Below are positions 42,889 through 52,094 of a stretch of DNA of 64,000 nucleotides, piece by piece. This stretch comes from Stenotrophomonas maltophilia (GTDB taxonomy: Bacteria > Pseudomonadota > Gammaproteobacteria > Xanthomonadales > Xanthomonadaceae): contig DGLB01000043.1 in assembly GCA_002387845.1 (NCBI GenBank), forward strand, positions 43,375 to 107,374, written 5' to 3'. Made by a program: the position numbers and the translations under genes. The notes under the pieces were generated by a model that was not told the DNA's origin, ran no database searches, and saw nothing but the letters and a program-made list of their open reading frames with translations. Positions within the stretch are counted from its first letter, which is position 1; the number at the start of each line of letters is the position of its first letter.

Positions 42889-43070
42889 GTGCCCCTCTGT
42901 CCTTTTGCCTGAGAGTTTGGAAGCGCGCGGCTGCGTGCTTCGTGCCCCTTCGGCGCCGGCACTGGCCGGTCTCTCCAGAGTTTTGCTGCGGGTGGTATCG
43001 GGCCTGAGCGATTACGGGCGTTGCGCCTTCGGCAGCGGGGGCTTCAAAACGACGCTCCGCTTCTCCCACC
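42889..43070 (-). promoter_or_regulatory. tandem glycine riboswitch upstream of gcvP
   Basis: Read on the minus strand, two successive aptamers are seen. The first (about 43070-42986) has GGGAGAAGCGG, CCGCTGCCGAAGGCGC and GCTCAGGCCC. The second (about 42982-42889) has CTCTGGAGAGACCGG, GCGCCGAAGGGGC and the highly conserved CTCTCAGGCAAAAGGACAGA. These are the core elements of the cooperative two-aptamer glycine riboswitch, which usually turns on glycine cleavage genes when glycine is high. The 3' end is about 97 nt before gcvP, leaving room for an expression platform. Confidence 0.92.
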
Positions 43071-43083
43071 ATGTTGCCCGGCA

Positions 43084-43110
43084 ATTATAGCCCAGACCCC
43101 CGCCGCGCAA
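43084..43110 (-). promoter_or_regulatory. candidate promoter for the glycine riboswitch-gcvP transcript
   Basis: On the minus strand a perfect -10 TATAAT (43084-43089) lies about 14 nt before the first aptamer. A possible -35 TTGCGC (43105-43110) is 15 nt upstream, a short but tolerable spacing. Confidence 0.5.
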
Positions 43111-43282
43111 CGGCCACACGGCAGATGAACACGGGCTGCGAACCGTACGCATTCAGCCCATCGGGCATGGAACTGGCCGGCGCAACGGCCTATCATGGTC
43201 GGATTCTCGTATTCATCAGGCACCGCCCGGGTTTGGGCCGGTGCCTGCCTGCGTTCGCGCAGGCTGCTGACGGAACCCAGCC

Positions 43283-44506
43283 ATGACACCCGCCTCACCT
43301 TCCACGCGTCGCCTGGCCCTGCTGCTGGCCGGCTTGGCCATGTTCGGTCCGTTCTCGATCGACACCATCTTCCCGGCGTTCCTGCTGCTGGGCGAGCGCC
43401 TGCAGGTGGACCAGGTGGCGGTGCAGCAGACGGTCAGCGTCTACCTTCTGTTCTACGGGCTGATGAGCCTGGCGCACGGGCCGTTGTCGGACGCCTTCGG
43501 CCGCCGGCGGGTGATCCTGGGGGGGCTGGTGGTGTTCATTGGCGCATCGATCGGCTGCGCGCTGTCGCGCGACCTGACCACGCTGCTGGTGTTCCGCGCC
43601 CTGCAGGGCGTGTCGGCCGGCGTTGGCGTCATTGTCGGCCGCGCGGTCATCCGCGACCTTTACCACGGTGCGGACGCGCAGCGGCTGATGAGCCAGGTGT
43701 CGATGATCTTCGGCGTGGCCCCGGCCATTGCGCCGATCATCGGCGGCTGGATCCTGCTCGGTGGGGGCGATTGGCCGCTGATCTTCTGGTTCCTGGTCAG
43801 CTTCGCCGCGCTGCTGTTGCTGGCCACCGGCAAGTGGCTTCCGGAAACCCACCCGGAGCCGGCGCGCACCCCGCTGGCAATGGGCCCGCTGCTGCGCAGC
43901 TACGTGCGCATGGGCTCCAACCCGCGCCTGCTGCGACTGGCCGCGGCCGGTGCGTTCAATTTCTCCGGCATCTTCCTGTACATCGCTTCGGCCCCGGTGC
44001 TGGTGATGCAGCACCTCAAGCTGGGCGAGGGGGGCTTTGCCTGGCTGTTCATTCCGACCATCGGCGGCATGACCTTCGGCTCGTTCCTGTCCGGACGCAT
44101 GGCCGGTCGCATGACCGCGCAGCGCCAGGTCAGCATCGGCTTCGCGCTGTGCGGGGTGTCGGCGCTGGTGAACCTGGCCTATGTGCTGTCGGTGTCGCAG
44201 ATTGCGGTGCCATGGGCGGTGCTGCCGATCTTCCTGGGCGGCGTGGGCATGGCGCTGATCTTCCCGATCCTGGCCCTGGCGGTGCTGGACATGTACCCGC
44301 ACCAGCGTGGGCTGGCCTCCTCGATGCAGATGTTCCTGCAGTTGATGATCAACACGGTGGTGGCCGGCATGGTCTCGCCGCTGCTGAGCAGCCAGCCGCT
44401 GCACCTGGCGCTGGGCTACGGCGGCTTCTTCGCCATCGGGGCCGGCTTCTGGTACTGGGAACGCCACTGTGAACGCCGCCGGGCACTGCTGGCCGAGCCG
44501 GCCTGA
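43283..44506 (+). CDS. Bcr/CflA family drug exporter (MFS)
   Basis: The 407-residue protein has 12 predicted membrane helices. It has the MFS loop 2-3 motif GPLSDAFGRRRVILGG and the drug:proton antiporter features of the Bcr/CflA group (FSIDTIFPAFLLL at helix 1, GVIVGRAVIRDLY in helix 4). It should export small toxic molecules such as bicyclomycin- or chloramphenicol-like compounds with proton entry; the substrate is not known. ATG at 43283 is used. It is divergent from gcvP and followed after 62 nt by a small conserved gene. Confidence 0.93.
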   Translation: MTPASPSTRRLALLLAGLAMFGPFSIDTIFPAFLLLGERLQVDQVAVQQTVSVYLLFYGLMSLAHGPLSDAFGRRRVILGGLVVFIGASIGCALSRDLTTLLVFRALQGVSAGVGVIVGRAVIRDLYHGADAQRLMSQVSMIFGVAPAIAPIIGGWILLGGGDWPLIFWFLVSFAALLLLATGKWLPETHPEPARTPLAMGPLLRSYVRMGSNPRLLRLAAAGAFNFSGIFLYIASAPVLVMQHLKLGEGGFAWLFIPTIGGMTFGSFLSGRMAGRMTAQRQVSIGFALCGVSALVNLAYVLSVSQIAVPWAVLPIFLGGVGMALIFPILALAVLDMYPHQRGLASSMQMFLQLMINTVVAGMVSPLLSSQPLHLALGYGGFFAIGAGFWYWERHCERRRALLAEPA

Positions 44507-44568
44507 ACACCGGCCCCCGCGGCCCGCTGCGGTATCCTTTCCCCATTGATGCAGTCCGGACGTACCTG

Positions 44569-44955
44569 ATGTCGACCACCTCCAAGCTGCGCCGCGACCT
44601 GCGCCGGCGCCGTGAAATCGAAGAAGCCAACCGCGAAAAGGCCCACGCCTCGCCGGTCGAGCCGCATGCGGAACTGCGTGACCAGCAGCGCACGCTGCTG
44701 GCGGGTATTGTCCGCCGTGACGGCGAATGGGTGCTGGGCATGGACGGCCGCATTGCCGGGCAAAGCCCCAGCGCTGCGCGGGTGCTGGCGCTGATCATGC
44801 AGGCCGCTGAACTGCACGAACGCCAGGGCACCCCGGTGCGCCTGATGTATTCGGACGTGCTCAAAGACGCCGCGCATGCCGAAGCCCGGGCCGATGGCCT
44901 GGACTTCGACGCGTTCAAACTGCAGTTCGCCGAGAGCTTGAAGAAGAAATCGTAG
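44569..44955 (+). CDS. conserved hypothetical protein
   Basis: A 128-residue soluble protein with a basic helical N-terminus (LRRDLRRRREIEEANREKAH) and a compact domain containing RDGEWVLGMDGRIAGQSPSA and AAELHERQGTPVRLMYSD. It ends in Lys-rich KSLKKKS-like sequence. I do not recognise the family. It follows the Bcr/CflA gene by 62 nt in the same direction and ends 15 nt from the convergent chitinase gene. Confidence 0.75.
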   Translation: MSTTSKLRRDLRRRREIEEANREKAHASPVEPHAELRDQQRTLLAGIVRRDGEWVLGMDGRIAGQSPSAARVLALIMQAAELHERQGTPVRLMYSDVLKDAAHAEARADGLDFDAFKLQFAESLKKKS

Positions 44956-44970
44956 CCCCGGGGGCGAACG

Positions 44971-46446
44971 TTATTCGACCACTTCCACGTTCGGGAACTT
45001 GTCGATCACGCACTTCACGTAATCGGCCGGCTTCAACGCCGAGTACGGCGTCTGGTAGGTCACCAGCTTGCACTGATAGCTGCGACCGCCCACATTCCCC
45101 GGCACCCAGTCGTAGTTCTCTTCCCAGTAGATGGGCAGCGCGCCGGCCCCGCCTTCGTCGAACTGCTTCATGCCCTTGCAGCCCAGTACCTCGTTGCCGG
45201 GCACCGGCACGTTGAAGTGCTGCGCGGCCGCCTTGTAGTAGGTGATGCGGTTCTGCGACTGCAGGTGTTCGCTGCTGCCGCCGCATTCCACGCCGCCGTT
45301 GATGATCTGCGTGGTGACACCAAAACCCGGTACCAGGCCATTACCGAGATCATGCGCGTTCGGCTGCCATGTGCCATCCATCACATGCAGCATCGACGGC
45401 TTGGGCGGCTGCGGGTACATGTAGAAGAACGCCGCGCTGGCGAGGTTCAACCAGGTGTCGGCGACCAGATCCGGGCGGTCCAGCAGCGTGCGCACGGTGC
45501 CGAACATGGCATCCGAGAACGGACCGTAATTGTAGTTGTACGACAGCTGCTTGGCCCCACGCCCGAAGTAGCTCTTGTAGCGGCCGGCATTCGGGCCATC
45601 GGCGAAGGTGCCACATGGCCAGGTCTGCCCCTGCCAGGTACTGGGGTTGCACTCGCCGGCGTAGCCGTCGGCGCGGTCTTCGCTCCAGCCCATCTCGCGC
45701 ACGTGCACCAACGCCTGCCGCCACTCGGGAATGGCGCTGTGCGCATCGTGTCCGCCGGTTTCCTGCGCGAAGTGGGCGACCATGGTGGCCAGGGTCTTGC
45801 GGCAGATCGCGTTGGAATCGCGGCCGTCGGTATACGTGGCACAGATGGCCGGGAACTTGGCGAAGGCCTGCAGGAAGCCGCGGTAGGTGTACTCGGGCGC
45901 ACGCAGCGGGAACAGGAATTCAAACTGTTCGTTGCCGACCAGTGCTTCCACCCGGCGCACGTTTTCTGGATTGGTCGGGCGCAGCGGCTGCACGGCCTCC
46001 ACCTCGGCGTTTGGCAGGGTGCGGATCGAGGCCAGGGTCTGCTGCATCAGTGGGAAATCGGTCAGGCGAGCTTCGTCGGCACGCAGGGTGCTGAGCGGAA
46101 TCTGCACGGGTTCCAGCGGGTCCGGATCGGGATCGGGATCGACCGGGGTACCGCCACCGCCATCACAGCCGGGCGCGGTTTCGGCGACTTCTTCCCAGGG
46201 GGACAACCACGGCTGGGCCGGGTCGATCTGCGCAGGCGACTGGCCGGCGTCCGCCCACCATTTGGCCTTGAAGTAACGGCCCTGGAAGATCACCACGCAG
46301 CCAGCAGTGTAGGTCTGGCTGGGGCTCCAGGTGTCACTGGCAACGGCGGTCGCGGTGCGCGGTTGCTGGGACGAAGCGGCGTGCGCCGGCGCGGCGCTGG
46401 CGAGGGCCACCAGCAGGGCGGTGCTCAGCAAAGCAGGGGTGTGCAT
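44971..46446 (-). CDS. secreted chitinase, glycoside hydrolase family 19 with chitin-binding module
   Basis: The 491-residue protein hydrolyses beta-1,4 links in chitin. It has a Sec signal peptide (MHTPALLSTALLVALASAAP..AHA). An N-terminal chitin-binding module type 5/12 follows (about residues 37-85; WSPSQTYTAGCVVIFQGRYFK ending WSPW-like WLSPWEEV), then a linker with a DPDPDPDP run. The GH19 catalytic domain has the catalytic Glu in AHFAQETGGH and the substrate-cleft motif YFGRGAKQLSYNYNYG. ATG at 46446 matches the signal peptide; the frame is open to 46743. It may act against fungal cell walls or insect chitin. Confidence 0.94.
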   Translation of the reverse strand: MHTPALLSTALLVALASAAPAHAASSQQPRTATAVASDTWSPSQTYTAGCVVIFQGRYFKAKWWADAGQSPAQIDPAQPWLSPWEEVAETAPGCDGGGGTPVDPDPDPDPLEPVQIPLSTLRADEARLTDFPLMQQTLASIRTLPNAEVEAVQPLRPTNPENVRRVEALVGNEQFEFLFPLRAPEYTYRGFLQAFAKFPAICATYTDGRDSNAICRKTLATMVAHFAQETGGHDAHSAIPEWRQALVHVREMGWSEDRADGYAGECNPSTWQGQTWPCGTFADGPNAGRYKSYFGRGAKQLSYNYNYGPFSDAMFGTVRTLLDRPDLVADTWLNLASAAFFYMYPQPPKPSMLHVMDGTWQPNAHDLGNGLVPGFGVTTQIINGGVECGGSSEHLQSQNRITYYKAAAQHFNVPVPGNEVLGCKGMKQFDEGGAGALPIYWEENYDWVPGNVGGRSYQCKLVTYQTPYSALKPADYVKCVIDKFPNVEVVE

Positions 46447-46631
46447 GATGCGTCCTGATGCGGAAGGGAAGCTGCACGGTAGCGCTGGCGTGCGCGATTG
46501 GATTTCGTATTTGTTTGAACTCGCCGATTCCTTGATCGGCATCTGCTTTGCGAAATGCGCTGCGTCACATTTCCACGCCCCCTTAATGCGCCGCCGCAAT
46601 CCACACGCTGCATGGCGCGACGCGATAACGA

Positions 46632-46655
46632 ACAACGCCCCTTGCGGGGCGTTGT
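46632..46655 (-). terminator. terminator hairpin after the M2 peptidase gene
   Basis: ACAACGCCCC-TTGC-GGGGCGTTGT is a 10-bp perfect stem 23 nt past the peptidase stop on the minus strand; only a weak T-rich tail follows. It separates the peptidase from the chitinase gene. Confidence 0.6.
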
Positions 46656-46678
46656 CTTGAATCATCACAACGGTGGCA

Positions 46679-48673
46679 TTACTGCTGGGTCGGTGCTGCC
46701 TGCGCCGGAGCCGCCGCAACCGCGCCGGGGGCCTGCCAACCACACATCTGGCCCTGGTTCTGCTGCTTCAGCCATTCGTTGACCGGGGTGAAGTACTCGA
46801 TCATCGGGCCGGCATCGAGCTTCTCGCCGCCGGTGATCTCCTTCAGCGTGGCCTGCCACGGCTGGCTGGCACCCTTGCTCAGCATCGCCCAGAACTTCTG
46901 CCCGGCTTCCTTGTTGCCGTAGAAGCTGCACTGGTGCAGCGGGCCCTTGTAGCCGGCCGCGTCGCAAAGGCCCTTGTAGAACTGGAACTGCAGGATGCGG
47001 GCCAGGAAGTAGCGCGTGTACGGGGTGTTGCCCGGCACGTGGTACTTGGCACCCGGGTCGAAGAAGTCTTCGCCGCGTGCGGTGGCCGGAGCCACGCCCT
47101 GGTACTTCGCCTTCAGGTCCCACCACGCCTTGTTGTAGTTCTCCGGGGTGATCGAACCGTCGAACACGCCCCAGCGCCAGCGGTCGATCATCAGGCCGAA
47201 CGGCAGGAACGAGACGCCACTCAGCGCCATGCGCATCTGCGCGTTGATGGTGGCCTCGCGGCTTTCCTGCGGCTTGTCGACCAGGCCAATCGAGTTGAGG
47301 TACTGCGGGGTCATCGCCAGCACGATGGTGTCGCCGATGGCTTCATGGAAGCCGTCGTTGGCACCGCCCTGGAACAGCGGCGGCAGCGGGTTGTAGGCCA
47401 GGTCGTAATAGATGTGGCCCAGCTCGTGGTAGATGGTGGTGAAGTTCTCTTCGTTCGGCTTGATGCACATCTTGGTGCGCACGTCGCCTTCCATGTTCAT
47501 GTCCCAGGCGCTGGCGTGGCAGACCACGTCGCGGTCCAGCGGCTTGATGAACTGGGTCTTCTCCCAGTACGACTTCGGCAGCGCCGGCATGCCCAGCGAG
47601 ACGTAGAAGTCCTGCGCGCGCTCGGTCATCTGCTTGGCGGTACGCAGCTCGGCGTCACGCTGCGCCTTGTACAGCGCTTCCATGCTGGCGTTGCTGCCGC
47701 CGGCCTTGGCGATGGCACCGCTCAGGTTGCCCTGGTACTGCTTTTCCAGCGCGGCGGTGATGTCCAGGCTGCCGGCACCGGGGTAGGGCTCCAGCTGGTC
47801 CCACAGGTTCGACCAGTCCTGCTGCCACATGTTGCCCAGCAGGTGCGCGGCGATCAGGCCGCCCTGGGTTTCGGCCTTGTCCTTGCCGTAGGTGGTGTCC
47901 AGCTTGCCGCGCGTGTAGCAGTGCAGCTGCTCGTACATCGGCTTGACCTGTTCCCACAGGCGGTCGGTTTCCGGGCCGATCTGGTCAGCCGGCATGTCGT
48001 AGCCGCTGCGCCACATCTGGCCGGCGTCGGCGAAGCCCATTTCCTTCGCGCCTTCATTCACCAGCCCGACGAAGCGCTGGTAATCGGCGCGCATCGGCTT
48101 GGTGGTGCCGTGCCAACCCTGCCAGGCATCCAGCTGCGCGTCGTAGTCGCGGCTGCGGGCGAGCACCTGTTCCAGGTCGCCGAGCTGGCGGCAGGTGGCC
48201 GGGTTGGCCTCGTCGGTGCAGTACTTGCCGGCACCGTAGGCACCTTCCATGCGGCTGGCGATGCGGGTCAACTCGCCCAGCTTGGCCGGGTCGCGCGGGG
48301 CCGGCATGGCGGTCATCAGCTTCAACAGGTGCAGCTGGCGCTTGGTGTCTTCGGTCATCGGCTGGCCGTCGTACTGCCCGGCCTGGGTGATCCAGCCGTT
48401 CAGCACGGTCAGCCAGCGCTCGTTGGCCTTGGCCGCCACGCGTTCGGAATCGTCATTGATGTAGGTCGACGACAGCCACTGCGCCGAGGTCATTTCCGGG
48501 TACATGGCCTTGTACTCGGCATTGACGCGGGCAATGAACTGGTCCGCGGTCTCGGTAGGCTTGGCGGTGCCGGCCGCCGGAGTCGCGGCGGGGGACGGTT
48601 CCTTCTGGCAGGCCGCCAGCGTCAGTGCGGCAGCACCAACAGCCAGGGCCAGCAAAAGCGGGCGGTGGTTCAC
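46679..48673 (-). CDS. peptidase family M2 (ACE-like dicarboxypeptidase), lipoprotein
   Basis: The 664-residue protein is a bacterial relative of angiotensin-converting enzyme, a zinc peptidyl-dipeptidase. It has a lipoprotein signal with lipobox LAAC (Cys22) and a helical body. The zinc motif HELGH is in TTIYHELGHIYYDLAYNP, the third ligand Glu in HEAIGD, and the C-terminus ends in an Ala/Gln-rich tail. The start is GTG at 48673 with AAGGA 8 nt upstream. Similar proteins are known in Xanthomonas; their natural substrates are unclear. It follows the PAP2 gene by 36 nt in the same direction and may be cotranscribed. Confidence 0.93.
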   Translation of the reverse strand: MNHRPLLLALAVGAAALTLAACQKEPSPAATPAAGTAKPTETADQFIARVNAEYKAMYPEMTSAQWLSSTYINDDSERVAAKANERWLTVLNGWITQAGQYDGQPMTEDTKRQLHLLKLMTAMPAPRDPAKLGELTRIASRMEGAYGAGKYCTDEANPATCRQLGDLEQVLARSRDYDAQLDAWQGWHGTTKPMRADYQRFVGLVNEGAKEMGFADAGQMWRSGYDMPADQIGPETDRLWEQVKPMYEQLHCYTRGKLDTTYGKDKAETQGGLIAAHLLGNMWQQDWSNLWDQLEPYPGAGSLDITAALEKQYQGNLSGAIAKAGGSNASMEALYKAQRDAELRTAKQMTERAQDFYVSLGMPALPKSYWEKTQFIKPLDRDVVCHASAWDMNMEGDVRTKMCIKPNEENFTTIYHELGHIYYDLAYNPLPPLFQGGANDGFHEAIGDTIVLAMTPQYLNSIGLVDKPQESREATINAQMRMALSGVSFLPFGLMIDRWRWGVFDGSITPENYNKAWWDLKAKYQGVAPATARGEDFFDPGAKYHVPGNTPYTRYFLARILQFQFYKGLCDAAGYKGPLHQCSFYGNKEAGQKFWAMLSKGASQPWQATLKEITGGEKLDAGPMIEYFTPVNEWLKQQNQGQMCGWQAPGAVAAAPAQAAPTQQ

Positions 48674-48709
48674 GGGCAGATCCTTGGGTGGTGAATTACC
48701 GCCCGAAGG

Positions 48710-49447
48710 CTAGTGGGCCGTACGCGACACCGCAAGGCCCACAAGATACAGGCCCAGCGCTACGGTCCAGCAGGTCATCAGGGTCCACAGGTCATGCGAG
48801 AGGAAATGCGCCCCTCGCAGCTGCTGTGCGAACCCGAACACGGCGCCAGCCAGCAGTCCCACGGCCAGCCCGCGCCAGCGCCAGGCCGGGCGTACCATCA
48901 ACGCGAAGAAGTACAGGCTGACCCAGGCGTACCCGGCACTGGCATGCCCGGCGGGGAAGCACATCCCGCGCGGCATGCCGGCCGGCCGCGCCGCGAACAG
49001 GCCCACGTACTCGCGCAGGCCACCATAGCGGGTCAGGTCCCAGGGGCAGTCCATGTGGGTGAGCGATTTCAGCAGCGACACCATGCCGGTGCCCAGCCCG
49101 ACAGCCAGCACCAGGTACAGCAGCGGCCAGCGCCAGCTTCGCCAGCGCGCATGCCGCCAGGCGTGGAAGCAGGCCACCAGCGCCAGCAGCGTGGCAAAGG
49201 CGCTGAGCCACTTGCCGCCTTTGTGGATCAACCGGGTGGTCACCCAGGCGTTCTGCAGCGCCCACTGGTGGCCTTCCAGCCGATAGAGCTGGTCGGCCAG
49301 CCACTGGTCACCACCGGCGCTCATCAACGCCCAGCTGAGGAGCAGCGCCGCGATCCAGGGCAACAGCAGGTGCAGGGTCACGAACGTCGTGGGGAACGCG
49401 CGGGGAACAGGGTGCGCGACAACCGTCGCGGCAGGGGCAGGGCGCAT
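48710..49447 (-). CDS. PAP2-superfamily membrane phosphatase
   Basis: A 245-residue membrane protein with about six helices and the PAP2 acid phosphatase signature: K in SLLKSLTHMDCPWDL, then CFPAGHASAGYAW (PSGH-type motif) and LRGAHFLSHDLWT (RxxxHxxxD). Such enzymes dephosphorylate undecaprenyl pyrophosphate, phosphatidic acid or lipid A, or transfer phosphate to lipid A (LpxT type). Next to an ArnT-like transferase a lipid A or carrier-lipid role is likely. ATG at 49447 is chosen over the GTG at 49459. Confidence 0.87.
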   Translation of the reverse strand: MRPAPAATVVAHPVPRAFPTTFVTLHLLLPWIAALLLSWALMSAGGDQWLADQLYRLEGHQWALQNAWVTTRLIHKGGKWLSAFATLLALVACFHAWRHARWRSWRWPLLYLVLAVGLGTGMVSLLKSLTHMDCPWDLTRYGGLREYVGLFAARPAGMPRGMCFPAGHASAGYAWVSLYFFALMVRPAWRWRGLAVGLLAGAVFGFAQQLRGAHFLSHDLWTLMTCWTVALGLYLVGLAVSRTAH

Positions 49448-49551
49448 GCGAACAACCACCGTCAGGAAGGACCCGGGCGATGCTCGTCAGCGCGCTGTCG
49501 GAGACCGGTCAGAGCCGCGTTTGGCACCCGTTAAACGCGGGCGGACGTTCA

Positions 49552-51252
49552 TCAATCGCCGTCATCGCCCATGGCTTCACCGCCCGCCACCGTGGCATGG
49601 CATTGCGCATCCAGCGCCGTGCCCGGCACCAGCCACCAGACATTGCGGTTGGCACTGCCGATCAAGAGGGATCTGGCGCGATCCACGCACGGGCTCAGTG
49701 CCGGTTCCGATACCAGCAGCCAGCGGTTGTGCGGAGCCTGCATCAGCCACGGCGCGGCATCGTGCCACTGGTCGTTCCAGTCACGTTTGAAGCCGAAATC
49801 GGTCACCGGGCGGTCGGCCTGCAGCAGGTTCTGTTCGCGCCAGGCGACCGCGCCCAGCTCGGCCTGCGGACCGATCCGTTCGCCCACCCGCTGCATCACC
49901 GCCGAGGCGGAGCTGTACGGATCCAGCGCCGGCATCAGGCCCCAGCCATACAGGTTCCACAGCAGCAACGAAGCCAGCACGACCAGCAGGCCGGCGCGGC
50001 GCAAGCGCAGCACCGCCAGCAGCACCACCATCACCAGGCCGAAGCCGAACAGCCACAGACCCAGCGGATCCAGCAGGCTGTCCGGCATGGCGCGCCTGGC
50101 CAACTGCGCGTGCGCCCACGGGCTGCCACCCAGCAGATGTACGCCGATCACCAGCGCCGCCACGGTCAGCACGGCGGCGTAGGCCAGCAACACCCAGCGC
50201 GGCCCGGGCCGGCGCAGCAGTCCCGGCAGCAACGGCGCAGCCGCCACGCACAGCGCCGGCAGCATGGGGAAGATGTACACCTCGCGCTTGCCGGGGCTGG
50301 CGCTGAAGAACAACAGCACCAGCAGCGCCCAGCCCAGCAGTAGCCACCAGCGTGCATCCAGCCGGCGCAGCCGGCGCCACCAGCCGGGGGCCAGCGCCGG
50401 TAACAGCAGGCTGCCGGGCAGCCACAAGGTGGCCATCACCTGCAGGTAGTACCACGCTGGCTGCACGTGGTGCCAGGCGTTGGCGTAACGGGTGCCGGTC
50501 TGCTTGAACAGCAGTTCGTGGGCATACGCCTGCAGCTCCGGCGTGGGCGCGGTCAGCAGGGCGATGCCCAACGGACCCAGCCACACCGCCGTGCCCAGCA
50601 GGAACGCCGGCAGCAGCCAAAGCAGGGGACGGGCAGGGGCGAGATAGACGTCGGCGCGGCCACGCACCTGCCAGCGCCACAGGGCCCAGGGCAGCAGCAC
50701 CAGCAGGGGCAGGAAGCCGACGCCTTTGGTCACCGTGCCCAGGCCGGCGGCAAAGCCCGCCAGCCATAACGCACGCGTGTTGGGGCGTTCCAGCAGATGC
50801 CGCAGCAACCCCCACAGCGACAGCGTGGTCAGGGCCACCAGCACCATGTCGATCTGTGCACGTTTGGCCATCAACCCGAACTGCAGGCAGCTCATCAGTG
50901 CGAGCACGGCCCACCAGCCCACGCGCCGGCCCCATAAACGCCGGCCCAGGTCCCAGCACAACCACAGCGTCGCCAGCGCTGCCAGCAGCGAGGGAATCAG
51001 GAAGGCCAGGTTCCAGTTGCGCACCACCGAATATGTTGCCGCCTGCATCCACATGAACACCGGCGGCTTTTCCGCATACAGCTCGCTGCCCCGGTGTGGC
51101 AGCAGCCATTGCCCGCTCTCCACCATGTCGCGGGCGGCCAGCACGAAGCGTGGCTCGTCCGGCGGAGACGGTGAGCGCAGCCCGATGCCGGCGGCAAGGG
51201 TCAGCAGCAGGGCCAGGCAGATCAGAACGCGCCAGTGCGGGCGCAGCAGCAT
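49552..51252 (-). CDS. ArnT-like glycosyltransferase family 39 membrane protein
   Basis: The 566-residue protein has about 12 membrane helices in its first 400 residues and a C-terminal periplasmic domain. It belongs to the GT-C/PMT (GT39) family, with the catalytic acidic pair in the first loop (SPSPPDEPRFVLAARDMV) and GSELYAEKPPVFMW, which corresponds to the ArnT signature GE..YAEKPP. ArnT adds 4-amino-arabinose to lipid A from an undecaprenyl carrier; other members transfer different sugars. No arnBCAD genes are in the window. It is divergent from an OmpR-type regulator, 141 nt apart. Confidence 0.88.
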   Translation of the reverse strand: MLLRPHWRVLICLALLLTLAAGIGLRSPSPPDEPRFVLAARDMVESGQWLLPHRGSELYAEKPPVFMWMQAATYSVVRNWNLAFLIPSLLAALATLWLCWDLGRRLWGRRVGWWAVLALMSCLQFGLMAKRAQIDMVLVALTTLSLWGLLRHLLERPNTRALWLAGFAAGLGTVTKGVGFLPLLVLLPWALWRWQVRGRADVYLAPARPLLWLLPAFLLGTAVWLGPLGIALLTAPTPELQAYAHELLFKQTGTRYANAWHHVQPAWYYLQVMATLWLPGSLLLPALAPGWWRRLRRLDARWWLLLGWALLVLLFFSASPGKREVYIFPMLPALCVAAAPLLPGLLRRPGPRWVLLAYAAVLTVAALVIGVHLLGGSPWAHAQLARRAMPDSLLDPLGLWLFGFGLVMVVLLAVLRLRRAGLLVVLASLLLWNLYGWGLMPALDPYSSASAVMQRVGERIGPQAELGAVAWREQNLLQADRPVTDFGFKRDWNDQWHDAAPWLMQAPHNRWLLVSEPALSPCVDRARSLLIGSANRNVWWLVPGTALDAQCHATVAGGEAMGDDGD

Positions 51253-51392
51253 TCGGGTCACGGGGGCAGTCGCGGCCAAAAAACGTACTCTGGAGGGGGC
51301 AATGTAAGAAAGGCGTCGAATCGGGCCAATTGCGACCGTATTTCGACATTTCCGACGCTACCATGGTCCTTATTGCCCCCGGAACCGCGCGC

Positions 51393-52094
51393 ATGCGCCT
51401 GCTTGTCATCGAAGACAACCGCCAGCTGGTGTCCAACCTGTTCGAGTACTTCGAGGCGCGCGGCCATGTGCTGGACGTCGCGCCGGACGGCATCACCGGC
51501 CTGCACCTGGCGGGTACCCACGCCTACGACGCGGTGATCCTTGATTGGATGTTGCCGCGCATGGAAGGACCGGAAGTGCTGCGTCGGCTGCGCGCCGAGC
51601 ATGGTTCAGAGGTACCGGTGATCATGCTCACCGCCCGCGATGACCTGCCCGACAAGATCGCCGGCTTCCGCGCCGGCGCGGACGACTACCTGACCAAGCC
51701 GTTCGCGTTGCCGGAGCTGGAAGTGCGGCTGGAGGCGCTGCAGGTACGTGCGCACGGACGCAACCCGCGCAAGGTGCTGGAAGTCGCTGACCTCAGCCTG
51801 GACCTGGCGACCCTGGAGGCGCGCCGTGATGGCCAGGTGCTGCATCTGTACCCGGCCTGCCGCAAGCTGCTGGAAGTGCTGATGCGCGCGAGCCCGGCAG
51901 CCGTCACCCGCCAGCAGCTGGAGTTTGCGCTGTGGGGCGACGAACTGCCCGACGGCGACCTGCTGCGCTCGCACGTATACGAACTGCGCCGCAGCGTGGA
52001 CGGCCCGTTCGCGACCAAACTGATCCACACCCTGCCGCGCGTCGGCTACCGCCTGGCCACCTCCGCCACGGAAGGCCGCGATGCGTCTGCGTAA
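51393..52094 (+). CDS. OmpR/PhoP-type response regulator
   Basis: The 233-residue protein has a receiver domain with phospho-acceptor D51 (VILDWMLPRMEG), acidic residues E7-D8 and the Lys in GADDYLTKPF. A winged-helix DNA-binding domain (about 130-225) ends in LRSHVYELRRSVDGPF..LIHTLPRVGYRL. ATG at 51393 starts directly at the receiver strand; an ATG at 51363 is also in frame. It overlaps its kinase gene by 14 nt. Being divergent from the ArnT-like gene, it probably regulates that envelope-modification operon. Confidence 0.92.
   Translation: MRLLVIEDNRQLVSNLFEYFEARGHVLDVAPDGITGLHLAGTHAYDAVILDWMLPRMEGPEVLRRLRAEHGSEVPVIMLTARDDLPDKIAGFRAGADDYLTKPFALPELEVRLEALQVRAHGRNPRKVLEVADLSLDLATLEARRDGQVLHLYPACRKLLEVLMRASPAAVTRQQLEFALWGDELPDGDLLRSHVYELRRSVDGPFATKLIHTLPRVGYRLATSATEGRDASA

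Noticed and set aside
42809..43090. Small plus-strand open frame upstream of gcvP
   Set aside because: The sequence is explained by the conserved glycine riboswitch on the minus strand.
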